NCBI GenBank assembly: GCA_026168455.1
Contig: CM047426.1
Location: 4,023,501-4,087,500, forward strand
Length of the DNA stretch: 64,000 bases
Reading direction: 5' to 3'
From: Theocolax elegans
Taxonomy: Eukaryota; Arthropoda; Insecta; Hymenoptera; Cerocephalidae
Shown: positions 23,848 through 35,656 of the stretch, piece by piece
How the letters are laid out: each line of letters opens with the position of its first letter
Position numbering within the stretch: the first letter of the stretch is position 1
Position numbers and translations under genes: made by a program
Notes under the pieces: model-generated
What the model saw: the letters and a program-made list of their open reading frames with translations, nothing else
What the model was told of the DNA's origin: nothing
Databases searched by the model: none

Positions 23848-24890
23848 TTAAAAAAAAATTTGAATATTTTCTATCCGTACATACACCTTCCACAAAACTC
23901 CCCTCGTTCACAAATTTATCATCGTATTTTTATCCGTTTACTCATCGATCCGTCGTAAACGAAAATTAAATTCACACTACCGTTCTCGATCTTATCAAAA
24001 ATTATGTGTATATTTAACATATTTTAAAGGTATACAACACCCACCCTATACACACACTTTGCATTAGAAAGATGATATACTGCACATAAAATTACCGATA
24101 CTATCTATACAAATACCCTTATATTAAAAAAAAAAATTAAAGGGGATGATGATCGATATAAATACACAGTTTTTGTATATCATTTACTCCTTCGAATTCG
24201 AATAATTACTTGTCCACACGGAAATGTGTGTGATTAAAAATAAAAAAAAAGAAATAGAATATTAATCGTTGGTGATCTTGTACAAATAAAATTTGAGTAT
24301 ACGTAGGCGCCCCCTTCGAGTTTATCACGTATTACAATGTATATCTCAATCCGTATATAGTGAGATTATTCCAATGTCGAATACATTACGATTTCCTCTA
24401 TTTCCGATGGACGGAAATAGAAAATTGACGAGTTATCCGGCCACCTGATTAATAATAATAATACCCAGCGGCGGCGGCGAAATACACTCGGATTTACATG
24501 CTGGTTGATGAATTTCGGATATTTTTTTGGATTGTTAAGAGGGAGAGAGAAAAAATTAAAAATTTAATTATAGTTGTATTTTTTTTTTTTAATAAAAGTT
24601 TTGAGTTTTTAGTGAGTCAGCGGTTTTTGGCATATGTTCAAGTGTCAAGCGTATTAATTTATTATTAATCCATCAGAGTAATGTGAATATTTTTATTTAT
24701 GGATGAAAATTTATTTTAACACTAATTTTTAACTTGTAATTAAATAACTAAATAAGTAATAAATAAATAAAATAAACAATAATTTATTTTAGGTTATGAC
24801 AATACAGATAATTTTATTCTTTACTCGCGACTGAATACATCTCCCGTATTTTAAATAACATTAAAATAAGTAAATTTTATGAAATAAATT
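23848..24890. repeat. 1.04 kb tandem duplication, copy 2
   Basis: Second copy of the unit at 22,809. The junction lies in a TTAAAAAAAAATTTGAATA string shared by both starts, so poly-A slippage or microhomology could have produced the duplication. The low divergence indicates a recent event, or separately assembled haplotypes joined in tandem. Confidence 0.95.
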
Positions 24891-26050
24891 TAAAAAAATT
24901 TAATTAGTTAACTAAATTTTTAATTCAAAATAACCTACATAAATCTAAACCAATTAAGAAAATCAACGGTATTCAAATGTATATACTGTTTATTTAAAAA
25001 AAAAGTAAAAAATAAATAATTTTGTATTAAAATATAAAATAAGAAAATGTTTGTTACTTCACGAGTATTTTAAGATTTTTAAACAAAAAGAAAGCATTAA
25101 GTTAGACTTAATTGCATTAGGCTTGATTGCATTGCGTCGCTTTATAGAAAAAGAGAGGTTACGAGAACTTTTGGAGTTTACGCAAGATAGAGTAAAGAGT
25201 ATACCGATACGCGGAGTTCGTCAAATGCATGCACGATTGTAAACAATACTCGCCGATCCTTCACTTTTTCCGCGAATTCGTATTTTCTATATTGCTTTCG
25301 TGCGTTAAAATAAAAACAAATATAGTGTTGTCGTTCCGCGAACGGACGATCAATGCGTATTATATTAATGTATTATCTTTTAGGAAAACGTATCTATATT
25401 ATATATTTCTTTAATAATTCTTAGTATCTTTTATTTATTATTGTTAAGTAATTAATTTACTAGATCTATTCGAAAATATAAGTATACAATCTGACACAGT
25501 CGGATAAACACATGTATCGGTATTGAAAAAAATATTTCGTACAAACAAAGAATCCATGACTTAACTATAAAGAAATATTCATTTAATTGAAAATCAAATC
25601 CCTGTGTATTTGTATTAAATGCACCGGATTTGAATTAAAGATGGAACTGCGATTGCATGCCAATGGATCCATTAGGTTAATTTATAGCAATCTTTAAATC
25701 TAAGTTGTAATGGATTTTAATTTTTTTATTTACTACTGATGATACTATACTACTGCGATTACTATTATAATTATTATCATTGTTATAATTTTTTATTAAT
25801 GCAATTAAACCTCTTACGTGTGGTTATTTGCTTAATCGACATTTACATCTTCAAGCTTTTACTGTAATGGGGATCAATTTTCAAAAAACGAATATTGTCA
25901 GGCTCTCGGACTTGTATTTTAGTTAAGAATTTCAACATTATATTTGGGTTCAAATACTGCTATTTTTCGATTGAAAATTACCTACACTACATCGCTTACT
26001 CGATTAAAAAATTTTTTTTTTTAAATCTAATCATCAGGTTCCTTCACAAG
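24891..26050. other. Gene-free DNA with one unusual open stretch
   Basis: The region 25,050-25,350 is less AT-rich. It holds an open frame (25,051-25,240, +) with charged, coding-like composition (for example RRFIEKERLRELLEFTQDRV) but no upstream ATG in frame, no splice sites and no recognised family. It may be a fragment of an old element or host exon. The rest is AT-rich without recognised features. Confidence 0.35.
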
Positions 26051-26055
26051 TTTAA

Positions 26056-26195
26056 CCTTTAGACTGCCGGCATTTTTGCCTTATAAATTGATATTTTTGA
26101 TGCGCAAAATTTATACATAAAAACACCTCATATCTCTAGAGTAGTTGTCAAGGTCACAGGTGGCTCATATATGAGCCATGCTGGCAGTCTAAAGG
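26056..26195. mobile_element. piggyBac-like MITE, 140 bp, TTAA target duplication
   Basis: The element starts CCTTTAGACTGCCGGCAT and ends ATGCTGGCAGTCTAAAGG, an 18 bp inverted repeat with one mismatch. It is flanked directly by TTAA at 26,052-26,055 and 26,196-26,199. Ends beginning with CC next to a TTAA duplication are the hallmark of piggyBac-superfamily elements. A GGCTCATATATGAGCC palindrome sits just inside the right end. No coding capacity. Confidence 0.9.
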
Positions 26196-26210
26196 TTAAA
26201 ACTTTCTCGT

Positions 26211-26773
26211 AAGGTGAGACCACAGTCTCTGGAAAATGGATCCTTACCAAACACTAGGATATGATTTCTACTATAAATATATAAAATAGGTAAAAGTAAT
26301 TAATGAAAAATCTCGTTGAAAAATTTTAAACTTTGACTTTGTATAACTCGGAAACAATTAAAGATGTACATTCAAACCAAATTTTAGAAAAAAGCTGAGA
26401 TCAAGTAGATAAGTTTTGAAAAAGAGAAGATTAAGTATCTTGATCTGGTCAAAAGTTATAGAAGAAATAAAATTTAAACGAACTTTTATCGAAAATTTAG
26501 CATTACCACTTGATTTCTTTAGGCCAAAATTTCGTCTAATTCTTATTTCTTCCATAACTTTTGACCAAATTAAGATATTTGACCTTCTTTTTTTCAAAAC
26601 ATATCTCAATCTCAGTTTTTTTTTTCAAAATTATATAAATGATCAAAGTCATGGATTTTTTCATCGAGATTTTTCGTTATTTGATACTGGACTCTAAAAC
26701 TCCGGTTGTCTTCAGATTTTTATAGTAGAAATCATATCCTAAGGATCCGTTTTCCAGAGAGTGTAGCCTCTGC
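26211..26773. mobile_element. Foldback element of the GGATCCTTACC family
   Basis: The left end AAGGTGAGACCACAGTCTCT and GGATCCTTACCAAACACTAG match the element at 16,697. The right end carries AAGGATCCGTTTTCCAGAGA and GTGTAGCCTCTGCTT in inverted orientation. The centre contains AGTTATAGAAGAAATAAAAT and its partner TTCTTATTTCTTCCATAACT. Overlapping open frames on both strands (26,358-26,697) arise because the two arms are mirror images. They do not encode a real protein. Confidence 0.85.
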
Positions 26774-26804
26774 TTTTTTGAACAAAACTTGTGGGTTGGA
26801 AAGG

Positions 26805-26840
26805 GTAGATCCCTGTAATTTGAGTCCGACATGTCCTTAC
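26805..26840 (-). mobile_element. Terminal fragment of the GGGGATGT MITE family
   Basis: Read on the minus strand this is GTAAGGACATGTCGGACTCA followed by AATTACAGGGATCTAC. That is the family's left end and its diagnostic ACAGGGATCT box. The rest of the copy is missing where the neighbouring foldback element lies. Confidence 0.65.
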
Positions 26841-26989
26841 ACTACGAGTTCTTAATATTATTTCTTATAATTTAAATTTTAACATTACAGTATTAATTAC
26901 AGTATTATTATTACAGTATTGTTTATTATTAATATTGTTGTTATTATTTTGATATTACCATTCCATAACTATTTGGCGGATCGTCTGAA

Positions 26990-27800
26990 GTGTAACATAA
27001 GTGTTAAGAATGGAGGGAAGGTGTTTATTTTAACAACAATTGAAACACAAATTCGAATCAATCACTTTATTTAAACTATGAAACTAATTATACAAGCGCG
27101 CATATATAGGAGGCTCGACTGGAGGTTTTAATATCGCTGGCAACGGTAGCCGACTGACTCCTCCGACCCTGTCTTTTGGCCAAAGGGCCCTTTTGTTCGA
27201 TCGCCACGCCCACAGGGCGTAATTCTTATTCGCATCCCCTTTATATGTTTAAACAAACTTCCATGAAGATGATATCAAAGACATTTGTTAAAGCAAATTC
27301 CGCTACGACGTTAACGAATATATCTCCTAAATCAAATTCCACGAAGAAATTGTTGATATTTAAATATTTTGATATAATTCCTAGAAAAGTAATTTATATT
27401 ATTTATTTATGTTTATTAATTTTCGAAATCTTAACAACACTTAATCTAAACAATAAATATTACTTTATATCAATTTTGAACCAAAATATTATTTTAAATT
27501 GTAGTATAACAAATATTTTCGAATTACAATTCAATAAATATTATTTTAAGTTGTAATTTAACAAACATTTCTCAAATTTCAATCTAATAAATATTATTTT
27601 AAATTCTTAAGCTCTGCCTCAGCCTATCGGCCACGGTAGTGATCTTCCGATCCGTCCATACTCCGTCCACGAGGTGACCTTCATTACATTGGGGTCAATT
27701 TCGGCCTTGGATCGACATAAGTCGTCCCGAGCACGAGGGCTTGTAGGCCATGGATAATTCACATCATCCATGCACTAATGGCTCGGCTCAAAATTATTTA
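26990..27800. other. Less AT-rich, unclassified stretch; possible decayed retroelement
   Basis: Two blocks (27,090-27,240 and 27,610-27,790) are much richer in G and C than their surroundings (for example GGCCAAAGGGCCCTTTTG and CACGAGGGCTTGTAGGCC). They are separated by AT-rich tandem units. The mix resembles non-coding parts of a retroelement, but I find no inverted or direct terminal repeat, and the 126-codon open frame (27,176-27,556) has no recognisable domain. Confidence 0.3.
27450..27610. repeat. Tandem repeat, about three units of 53 bp
   Basis: The units share CAATAAATATTATTTTAA, then TTGTARTWTAACAAAYATTT. Their tails are conserved as AATTWCAATYYAATAAATAT. It accounts for part of the AT-rich spacer between two GC-richer blocks. 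Confidence 0.7.
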
Positions 27801-28449
27801 ACTATTTTATAAGTCGAAATACACTTCAGACTTCCAAATCGAACCTTCTAGTACACGTTTTATAATACAACAATATTATTACGCTTCATTTTTACAAAAT
27901 CAAACAAAGAGATATTACATATAGTGTTGATGAATACATAAATACAAACAAAAGACGCTAGATACGCTGAACTTAATTTTACTGGTCGTCAACAATAAAC
28001 CTTTTAGAAGACTGAAAAAATCACTCAGAAAAAAAAATCACAAATTGTTATTATTCTTATTATTATATTATTATACAATAAATGTAATAATAGGAGGTTA
28101 ACCAAGAAATAAAAGGGAATTTAATATACATTGAAGTTGAAATTGCAAACGACTCAATTGACCTGAAGTTGAGATTCACCGAGTTCGCTTCTAACAAAGT
28201 TAATATCTTGCATAATTTTCGAATTTAGTTATACTCGATGATATTGGCAAATTTGAAATATTCGTGTATTGATATTGAGATAACTGATGTTGTAAGATCG
28301 TTTTAAAAGGTGATTCATTTAATAAATGTATAATTGAATAATAAGAAGGAAGAAAATTTTTTTAATTATTTATAATATCGTAATATATTATAGTATAAGT
28401 AATTTTATCTTAAAATACGTGTATAATTTATTTAATTAAAAAAAAATTG

Positions 28450-29880
28450 TTTCAGTAAAAAGCATAAAAAGATAGATCCAGCAGATTTCAAGAAATTGAT
28501 TTATTTTCAAAAAATGTTGAAGAATGTCCAGAAGGAGATATTATTTATTTGAGAATAAAATCCTACATACTTCTGATAAAGAGGATTCTGATTCGTCAAA
28601 ATCATCCGTAAAATCTTCCGAACATTCTCCAAAAATGACATAAATGCGGATTCTAGAAAAATTGGATAAAGAATAATCATTTAATTATAAAAGGCAATAA
28701 AAAAGAACCTTCTGCAGTCCCAATCATTCCTGCTTCCTTCCGAAAAAGAAGATATGTTTTGTTTCAGATTTCGGTTAACCCCGAAGTTTTCTCTTCATGT
28801 TATGTTTAATAATATAACAGGATATCAAAAACTTAAATAATTTCTGTTTACGTTGTCATTATGATTTTTTTAAACGTACAGTATTTTTATTATATATACG
28901 ATATATGTTTTTATGTATATGTATACATAATTCATACTTTTATGAATAATATTTTGTCATTGTTACGCCAAAAAATCTATAATATATGAGTAAAATGGTT
29001 ATGCTTTTCAGAAAATGCAGATACTCCTGAGAGTTTAGAGAATTCTGAAAAGGAAATTGCAGATCAAGAATTCATGAATATTCTTGCCATACATGATAAA
29101 GTCGATCATAGCAGCGACGTGATTGTTGATCCGGCGTTGGTTAAAATATGGCCAAACATTAATAAAGGACTGAAAAGAAATCGGTCGAAGAAGAATTATG
29201 TAAAATATTTTCAACACTTCACATCCTACAGCCACCAAAGACGATAAGATATGAAATTTTAGATAATTGCTCGTTATGAGTGATTAATTCATAGTAGGAC
29301 CACTACCAGGGACTGAGAATGGAAATCTTAATTGTCAGGTCTTAGATTGATTATTTTTATTCATAGCTATCATTAAATTAATTTATATTTCAAAAAGGAA
29401 TGACCTCAGGTTTCCTGAATTCGAAGCAAAAAAGATATCTCCTGAGATTACAAAATCTATAGCAACCAAACCTGCTAAAAAAGACTGTTATATGACCGAT
29501 CTTCAAAAAATTTCAGTGACTTCTCTCGTAGCCATTATTGCAGGTCAGATTGCATTAATGAATCAAGATGATTGTGATGAGTTTCACAGTTGTTCATCTA
29601 CTCAATGACTTAGCTAAACAAGCAATATCAGTTTCCAGATAAGCTAACATTTTTATACCCAACGTATCTCCTCGAATTCTGGAAACGATATACAACTGTG
29701 TAGGTTATATTAGATCAATTACTTTTAGTATAACACAATATGCAGACGCATTCCATTCTGGGTGGGACGCTACAAATGTAACTGAAGGAGGCATCCATGA
29801 AGAGACCTATCTGATGACAATTACGAGAGAGCTTGCAACAAGCATTATTATTCTAGCGGATTGGCCTAGTATTTAAAATT
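28450..29880 (+). pseudogene. Decayed retroelement gag-like/DIRS-like coding relic
   Basis: Coding-like stretches on the plus strand are broken by stops and frameshifts. They are: an acidic/serine segment at 28,566-28,637 (HTSDKEDSDSSKSSVKSSEH); a segment at 29,008-29,260 with SENADTPESLENSEKE, then DPALVKIWPNINKGL and, after a frame change, LHILQPPKT; a segment at 29,400-29,600 with SPEITKSIATKPAKKD; and one at 29,700-29,870 with DAFHSGWDATNVTEGGIHEE. From general knowledge, the dpal-W-GL, PEI-KRD order resembles insect gag-like proteins of retroelements. The DAxxxGWxA...GG motif resembles the RNase H region of DIRS-like elements. The assignment is by eye and tentative. It could be two nested elements. 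No intact gene remains. Confidence 0.45.
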
Positions 29881-29903
29881 GAACTTTCTTCGTTACCTAT
29901 AAC

Positions 29904-30199
29904 GGGGATGTCGGATACAAATTACAGGAATCTGCAATTTTCATCTCAAAAGTTAGGTTTGAAATATTTAATTAAAAATCTGAAAAAATGCATACGTATA
30001 ACTTGAATTATAAGAAAGGTCTTGACATTTTGTTTTCTTAAGAAAAAATAGTTTTTTTTAATAGTAATTGAGTAAACAATTTTTGGTCGGTAATATAAAC
30101 TTTCAATCAAAACATCGTAGTCATATTATGGATTTAAAAATTGGAAATTTTTTCACTTGTTTATAATAAAAAATGATCATTTTCTGAGTTTTATATCCT
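29904..30199. mobile_element. GGGGATGT MITE family, near-complete copy
   Basis: The element begins GGGGATGTCGGATACAAATT followed by ACAGGAATCTGC. It ends CATTTTCTGAGT, then a decayed TATCCTCATAA terminus. The copy at the window start matches its right half and preserves the GACATCCCC end lost here. It is about 296 bp long with no coding content. It follows immediately after the retroelement relic. Confidence 0.75.
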
Positions 30200-31299
30200 C
30201 ATAAAGAGAAAAATTATTTTAAATTCACACATAAAAAGAAGCTATGATAGCAAACGTCAAACATATATATCCCCTGATCTTCAAAGAAATTGCATCGTGA
30301 TTCATAGTATTCAATAAAAACCAAAAAAAGAACAATGTATATATATCGCTAGAAAGAAAGACGGAATAAAAAGGGTGGATTGAAACACTTACTTCCCTTC
30401 TTCATCTTTTTTTTTCTTAAACGACGCAATCTACTCCTAAAATTGAAGGGAAATTGTCAAGGAGGAGAAAAAAGTTTCATAAAGGAGAGAAAGAGAAAAG
30501 GAAAGAAAAACGAAATTTTCTCACATAAATTTTCCAACCACGGAACGACTACTCGCTGTCTTCTTATATGAAGTGGTTAGCTTAAAACGCGGAAAAATAT
30601 ATTCACGATAGGAGCGACACTGCACTTAACAATGCGCTGTAACCTTTAGAAATAATTGTTATTATACGTGGGAAAATGGATGTTTTCAAAGGTGATGTTA
30701 TTTTTTTGAAGAAAGAATTTTTCTTAGTTAACGGAAAAGGGAAAGTCTTGTTTTGTTGTCTATTGCACATTCGAACATTGTGCACTCTCGTAATTAATTC
30801 ACCTGATAAATTTTTTAATTGTAGTGAGTAAACCGATACACAGATATTTTTTTTACATCTTTTTGGTTTATAACACTTGATTATTAAAATCAAAATAAAA
30901 ATAATATAGATTTTTATATAATATTTTAATTGGTGAAACAGCATGCAATTGCGATAGCAATAAAAAGAAATTGTTACAAATACACCCGAGGGAAAAGTTT
31001 TAAAGTAGAAAACGTTATCAAAATAGCACCAAGTATCTTAATTTAGCTTTCGAGCTTTCGTCTCTATATATATATGTTGGAAGACTTTCGTTAAAGTTTA
31101 AACTTTTCCCATGGGGGTAGTTTGGGAACAAAACTGACCAAGAGTTTCTACACCTTCATATATATGTGATATCGAAATAACTACAATTTTGTTATATGAA
31201 AATATTTACTGACGTATGTGTATATGCGTATTTGTAGATGATACTGAATGACAAATCTTTTTTTTCTTTTTTTAATTATAGTGTTGTATATAATTAAAT
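30200..31299. other. Gene-free AT-rich DNA
   Basis: Short open frames on both strands (30,380-30,571; 30,603-30,944) have no domains. The stretch 30,540-30,800 is slightly less AT-rich. No RNA gene or repeat was recognised. Confidence 0.5.
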
Positions 31300-31815
31300 A
31301 TTCAAAATTTCCCGCGTTAGAATTATCGTTTATGTATAACTTTTTTCTTAAAATAAGGAGAAAGACTGAATTTATATTGTTGAGTTAATTATTATATTAT
31401 TAATTATATTAATTGTTTAGACAGATGTTTTTTTTTAATTATATTACCAAAAAAAATTCATAAACGTAAAAGCGCGGGATATTTGAATTTCAAATTTTTA
31501 ATATACACATTGTTAACAGAATTATTAAATCAGACAGTAAGACTATAAATCGTAAATGATTAATTATTATTATTTATGCCAGTCTTTAATTTGTCCTAAA
31601 ATTATATACACTGTTTTCAATAGAATTGTACATCCAATTACGCGGGAAATTTGAATTTTGACTTTTTTAAAATCAATTTGCAGATTTGATAAATAGCACA
31701 ATATTTATAATAATAATATAAAAACGATTAATTGTAATTAAGAACAATTTTCTCCTCATATTGTCCTAAAATAATAAGATTATAAATTGAAAGATTTTAA
31801 GCGCGGATAATTTTA
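31300..31815 (-). repeat. Units of about 168 bp marked by ATTCAAATTTCCCGCG, second locus
   Basis: The box appears once on plus (ATTCAAAATTTCCCGCG at 31,300-31,316). On minus it appears at 31,473-31,489 (CGCGGGATATTTGAATT), 31,641-31,657 (CGCGGGAAATTTGAATT) and, decayed, about 31,800 (AGCGCGGATAATTTTAT). Spacings of 168 and about 160 bp match those at 22,199-22,556. Between boxes the sequence is AT-rich. Confidence 0.65.
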
Positions 31816-34454
31816 TATAACTGACAATTTTCATAATCGTCTAGATATATTACAATAAATATTTTTTGTAAATAACGAAAATATCATTACATGTAAAGTT
31901 GCATACATTTCAAACAGTATCTCTGATTGCCACTATAGAATAAAAAAATTTTAATAATTTTCAGGTCACTAATAAATTCCTTAAATATTTACCAATCAAA
32001 ATAAAATGTTTAGATCCCTCAAAATCCAATTCTTCTTAAACTTTCTTGAAAAAATTTTTAATTTTCTTAATTACTCCATCTATACATCATTCTTCTCGAT
32101 ATCACCACTCGACCTTCTTCGCGTACATATATCGATTGCTCTTCACGAAACCGCGACGCACAGCAGTTTATTTATCATTAATTAATCAATACTAAAGAAA
32201 GTACACACATACATACATACAATTAAAACATTGTTATATCTTTTTTATACATAAATTTCAAAGTATTAAACCGTGCAACAATCGCATATCGTACATGCGG
32301 TTTAAATGAGTAAACAAGAAAACTTTTGTAATCCTGCGCTTCTTCTTACAATTTTCTCTCTTTATAAACCGCAAACCACACGTGAACTTTCGCGGTTATT
32401 ACGCGTAAAAAAGGGAGAAGAAAAAATTGTAATGAAGCGTATAATTTCATCATAATATGGTTTATATACGCGACGTCTTTTGTGAATTTTGTGAATATAA
32501 GCGTTGATGGGTCTTTATAATTTTTTGTCTTTTTATTAAAGTTACATTGCTAACTATTTAACGCTCTTTTATGTCATTTTTGAGACGTTGTATATGATGA
32601 TATGTATATAAAATCGACTATTTTAAATATTTAATTTTGAGTTTAGTTTTTATACTTTGTCGTATATGGAGATGCTTGCGATATCAATTATCGATGGTAT
32701 TCGATTTATAATTTGTCTTTTAATAAAATTTTAACTGTTCTATTCGTTTGCGATAGTTTGATATATCAATTAGTTGACGCACGTTAATGCGGTTATTACT
32801 GTGTTGGTAACGTGACGTTGCGTCTAGGAAAAACGGCGTGAAGTCAAATTTTTTTTATTTTAAGAATATAAATTAATATTTATTTTTAAATAATAAGAAA
32901 TATTATAATTATGACTTGTTAAGAGAAATCGAAAAGAATAGAAAAAAATTGATTAGATTTTAAATAAATTAAAAATATTTTTTCAAATTAAAATATAATT
33001 TTATATCAAATAAATACATTTTTAAACCGTAACTCGTATTAAATTTTTAAAAAAAGGGTGGTATTTAAATGTAAACAATCGGTAATAATTTTGAGGTTAA
33101 CCAAAAACACAATTTAGCTGTATTTCTCCCGTTATTTTGTATACAGCAGCTCGACATTTTATCGTCGGAAAAACGTTACATTCGTACACCTCATTTCTAC
33201 TAGAATTTTGTACCAAAGAAGTAATTTTTGAAAAAAATATAAATTTATTTTAGGTTACGGTTTCTCTGTTTACTCAACTGGTAGAGCAGAATTTATAATA
33301 TTATCGAATAGCATTAAAATAAATAAACTAATAAATGTAATAAATATACAATAATTTTTAAGGAAGTAAATTATATAAAATTAATTTTTAAATCAAGTAA
33401 ATCAATTTTTGAAAAAAGTAACTATAAAATAAATATGTATACTTTATGTAGTATGTAGAAGTTAATTTTTTTTTAAATTATACATTACAGGTATTTAAGA
33501 TTACGTTTCTTTTTTTTTCTTAATCAATTCATTCACAATTCAAATAAATGAAAAATAAAGATCATTAACAAATTTTTTATTCATACCACAAATAAGGAAC
33601 AGTAGAATTTTTTTGTTATTTATAATTTTACGATTTCTACTTCGCTTATAGTAGTCAATGCATTTCAGCTTTGTACGTCATTTCAAAGTATTATCGAAAT
33701 TCGTCTGTAGGTACATTATTTCAATTGCTATTAAGTTAGAATCATATTTTGGGTATGAATTGTGAAAAAATTTATTTTTCTCTATTGTTATATTTTATTC
33801 AGATTGAAAAGTTCGAAAATTCTAAAGTATATGTAAAAATATACTGAACAAACATTAAAAAAGACTTTTAAATTATAATTTTTTTTATTACATTTTTTAA
33901 TTATACATAACAACAAGCACTAAAAAACTAACCTATTCAACGCAAAACGATAAAGAAAAAAATAGTATACGCACAATAATAGTAAAACAAAAGTTTAAAA
34001 TAAAAATTCATATTTTTCCCCCGCGAACCAAGGAGACTTTGCATCTTCTGTGTCGAACGTGTACACGGTACGTACGGCGCAAATATACACATACTCATGC
34101 CAGAAACGCTACCGATCAATTATTTATAAAACGACGAACGAGGCGTGTCTCTCCTCACGCGTACTTTTTCCTCTCTAGCCGTTGGAATGACACACGCGAC
34201 GATCGCTACAAAAATACAAAAAAATAAGTTTCAAAATGATCGACAGATGATCATATATTTTTTTTCTTTATTTTATTTATTTAACCAAAAGAAGTTGTAA
34301 ATTAACCTCTCTCGTAAAAGTAAAGATAGTTACCTGTTTTTGTGAGAGTTGTTACATCAAAAAAGAATCTTAAAATTAATATCTTAACCTAATGTAAGTC
34401 ACTATAATTTATTCAAAATAATCATCAACATATCTATATAATTCAATAAAACTA
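31816..34454. other. Gene-free DNA with two CpG-bearing pockets
   Basis: The pockets at 32,090-32,420 (CTTCGCGTACATATATCGAT; ACTTTCGCGGTTATTACGCG) and 34,030-34,215 (GAGGCGTGTCTCTCCTCACG) are less AT-rich and could be regulatory elements. No splice pair, domain or RNA gene is visible. Open frames at 33,937-34,227 overlap on both strands and are not supported. Confidence 0.4.
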
Positions 34455-34750
34455 AACTTAAGGAGAGAAAAAAGAAATAAAAAGAAAAGAAAAATAAAAA
34501 TAAGAGAAAATGAAAAGAAAAGATAAATTAAAGCAAAGGAAAATAAAAAAATGTTAAATAAATAAATTGAAAAGAAAAAATAAAGAAAAAAAAGGAAAAA
34601 GAAAAGAAAAATAAAACAGAAATAAAAAAAAATTAAATAATACAAAAGAAAGAAAGAAAAGAAAAATAAAACAGAAAAAATAAAAAAAAAATAAAACAAA
34701 AATATAAAAAGAAAAGGAAAAAAAAATAAAAAGGAAAGAAAAAGAAAAAA
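34455..34750 (+). repeat. Polypurine tract of about 295 bp
   Basis: The plus strand is almost only A and G with scattered T and very few C, built from AAAGAAAAGAAAAATAAAA-type words. A segment with AAAGAAAAGAAAAATAAAAC is duplicated internally. The 96-codon minus-strand open frame is a Phe/Leu/Ser homopolymer-like product of this bias and is not a gene. Such asymmetry can adopt unusual (triplex-prone) structure. Confidence 0.8.
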
Positions 34751-35656
34751 TTATTTATATTATACATACCTATATTGTTCGCGATACATACCGCGTTTCA
34801 TTCTAATCGGTGTGTATAGTAGCTATATATACGTGACTTTTACGATCTGTTTGCGATGTGTGGATAAATATGTTTACCTTTGCGGTGGTTGTCTCTCTTT
34901 CTCCCTCTAATGATGTACAGATAATAAGTCGGTGTATACTTCTTTCACGAATTTATATGCGATGTGTATATGGGAATGTTATATTTTTGGATGTTTCACG
35001 TGCAGATACACAGGCACACATGTACGTGTTTATAAAATATTCAGAAAGATCACTTAAACTTTAATTAGATGTGAATAATTAACGTTTAAGTTTAATTACC
35101 TATAATATATATAGACTATTGAAATGAAGTTTGTGTGATAGATAAGATGAAATGGACGTAGTTTAAGAATTGATTCAAAAGTGATGGAAATAAGGCCAAA
35201 TATGAATTCTTTAATAATTGAGAATGTATTGACGGATTTGAGCTCACTTTTTTAAAAATGCGTCTGTTTCATCTTAGCTCTTCTACGTAAACTTCATTTT
35301 GAAAGTCTGTACATATAATAGGTATATAATTAGTTACGTCTAATTAATGTTAAATTTATCTTTTTTTTTTAATTTTTTAATATAATTTCTTTTAATGTTT
35401 ACTTATTCCAATGCCTTTACATATGGAATCGCTACACAAAGTTTGATTAAAAGTCATGACCCGTAACCCAGGTCATCTCCTTGTTAATAATTAAACAACA
35501 GATTATCAATGTCCAATAAGTATATTTCATTTTAGTAGAATCAAGTATTCTCTACTCTACTATCAAGTAACTACTATAATTTGACAATTTTTTATGTTAT
35601 TTTCGAATATTTTTTTTACTTTGACAAGTTTCGTCACTAAAAATTTTTTATTTATT
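34751..35656. other. Gene-free DNA
   Basis: The stretch 34,760-35,060 is less AT-rich and contains a 68-codon open frame (34,858-35,064, +) without domains. A short inverted pair ATGACC/GGTCAT at 35,457-35,477 resembles an everted nuclear-receptor half-site pair, but may be chance. Confidence 0.4.

Noticed and set aside
26358..26697. Similar protein-like frames on both strands, also at 16,951-17,163
   Set aside because: The frames look conserved because the arms of the foldback elements are mirror copies of the same sequence. It is a repeat effect, not coding conservation.
35457..35477. Everted AGGTCA-like half-sites
   Set aside because: A single short match in 64 kb is expected by chance, and no promoter lies nearby.
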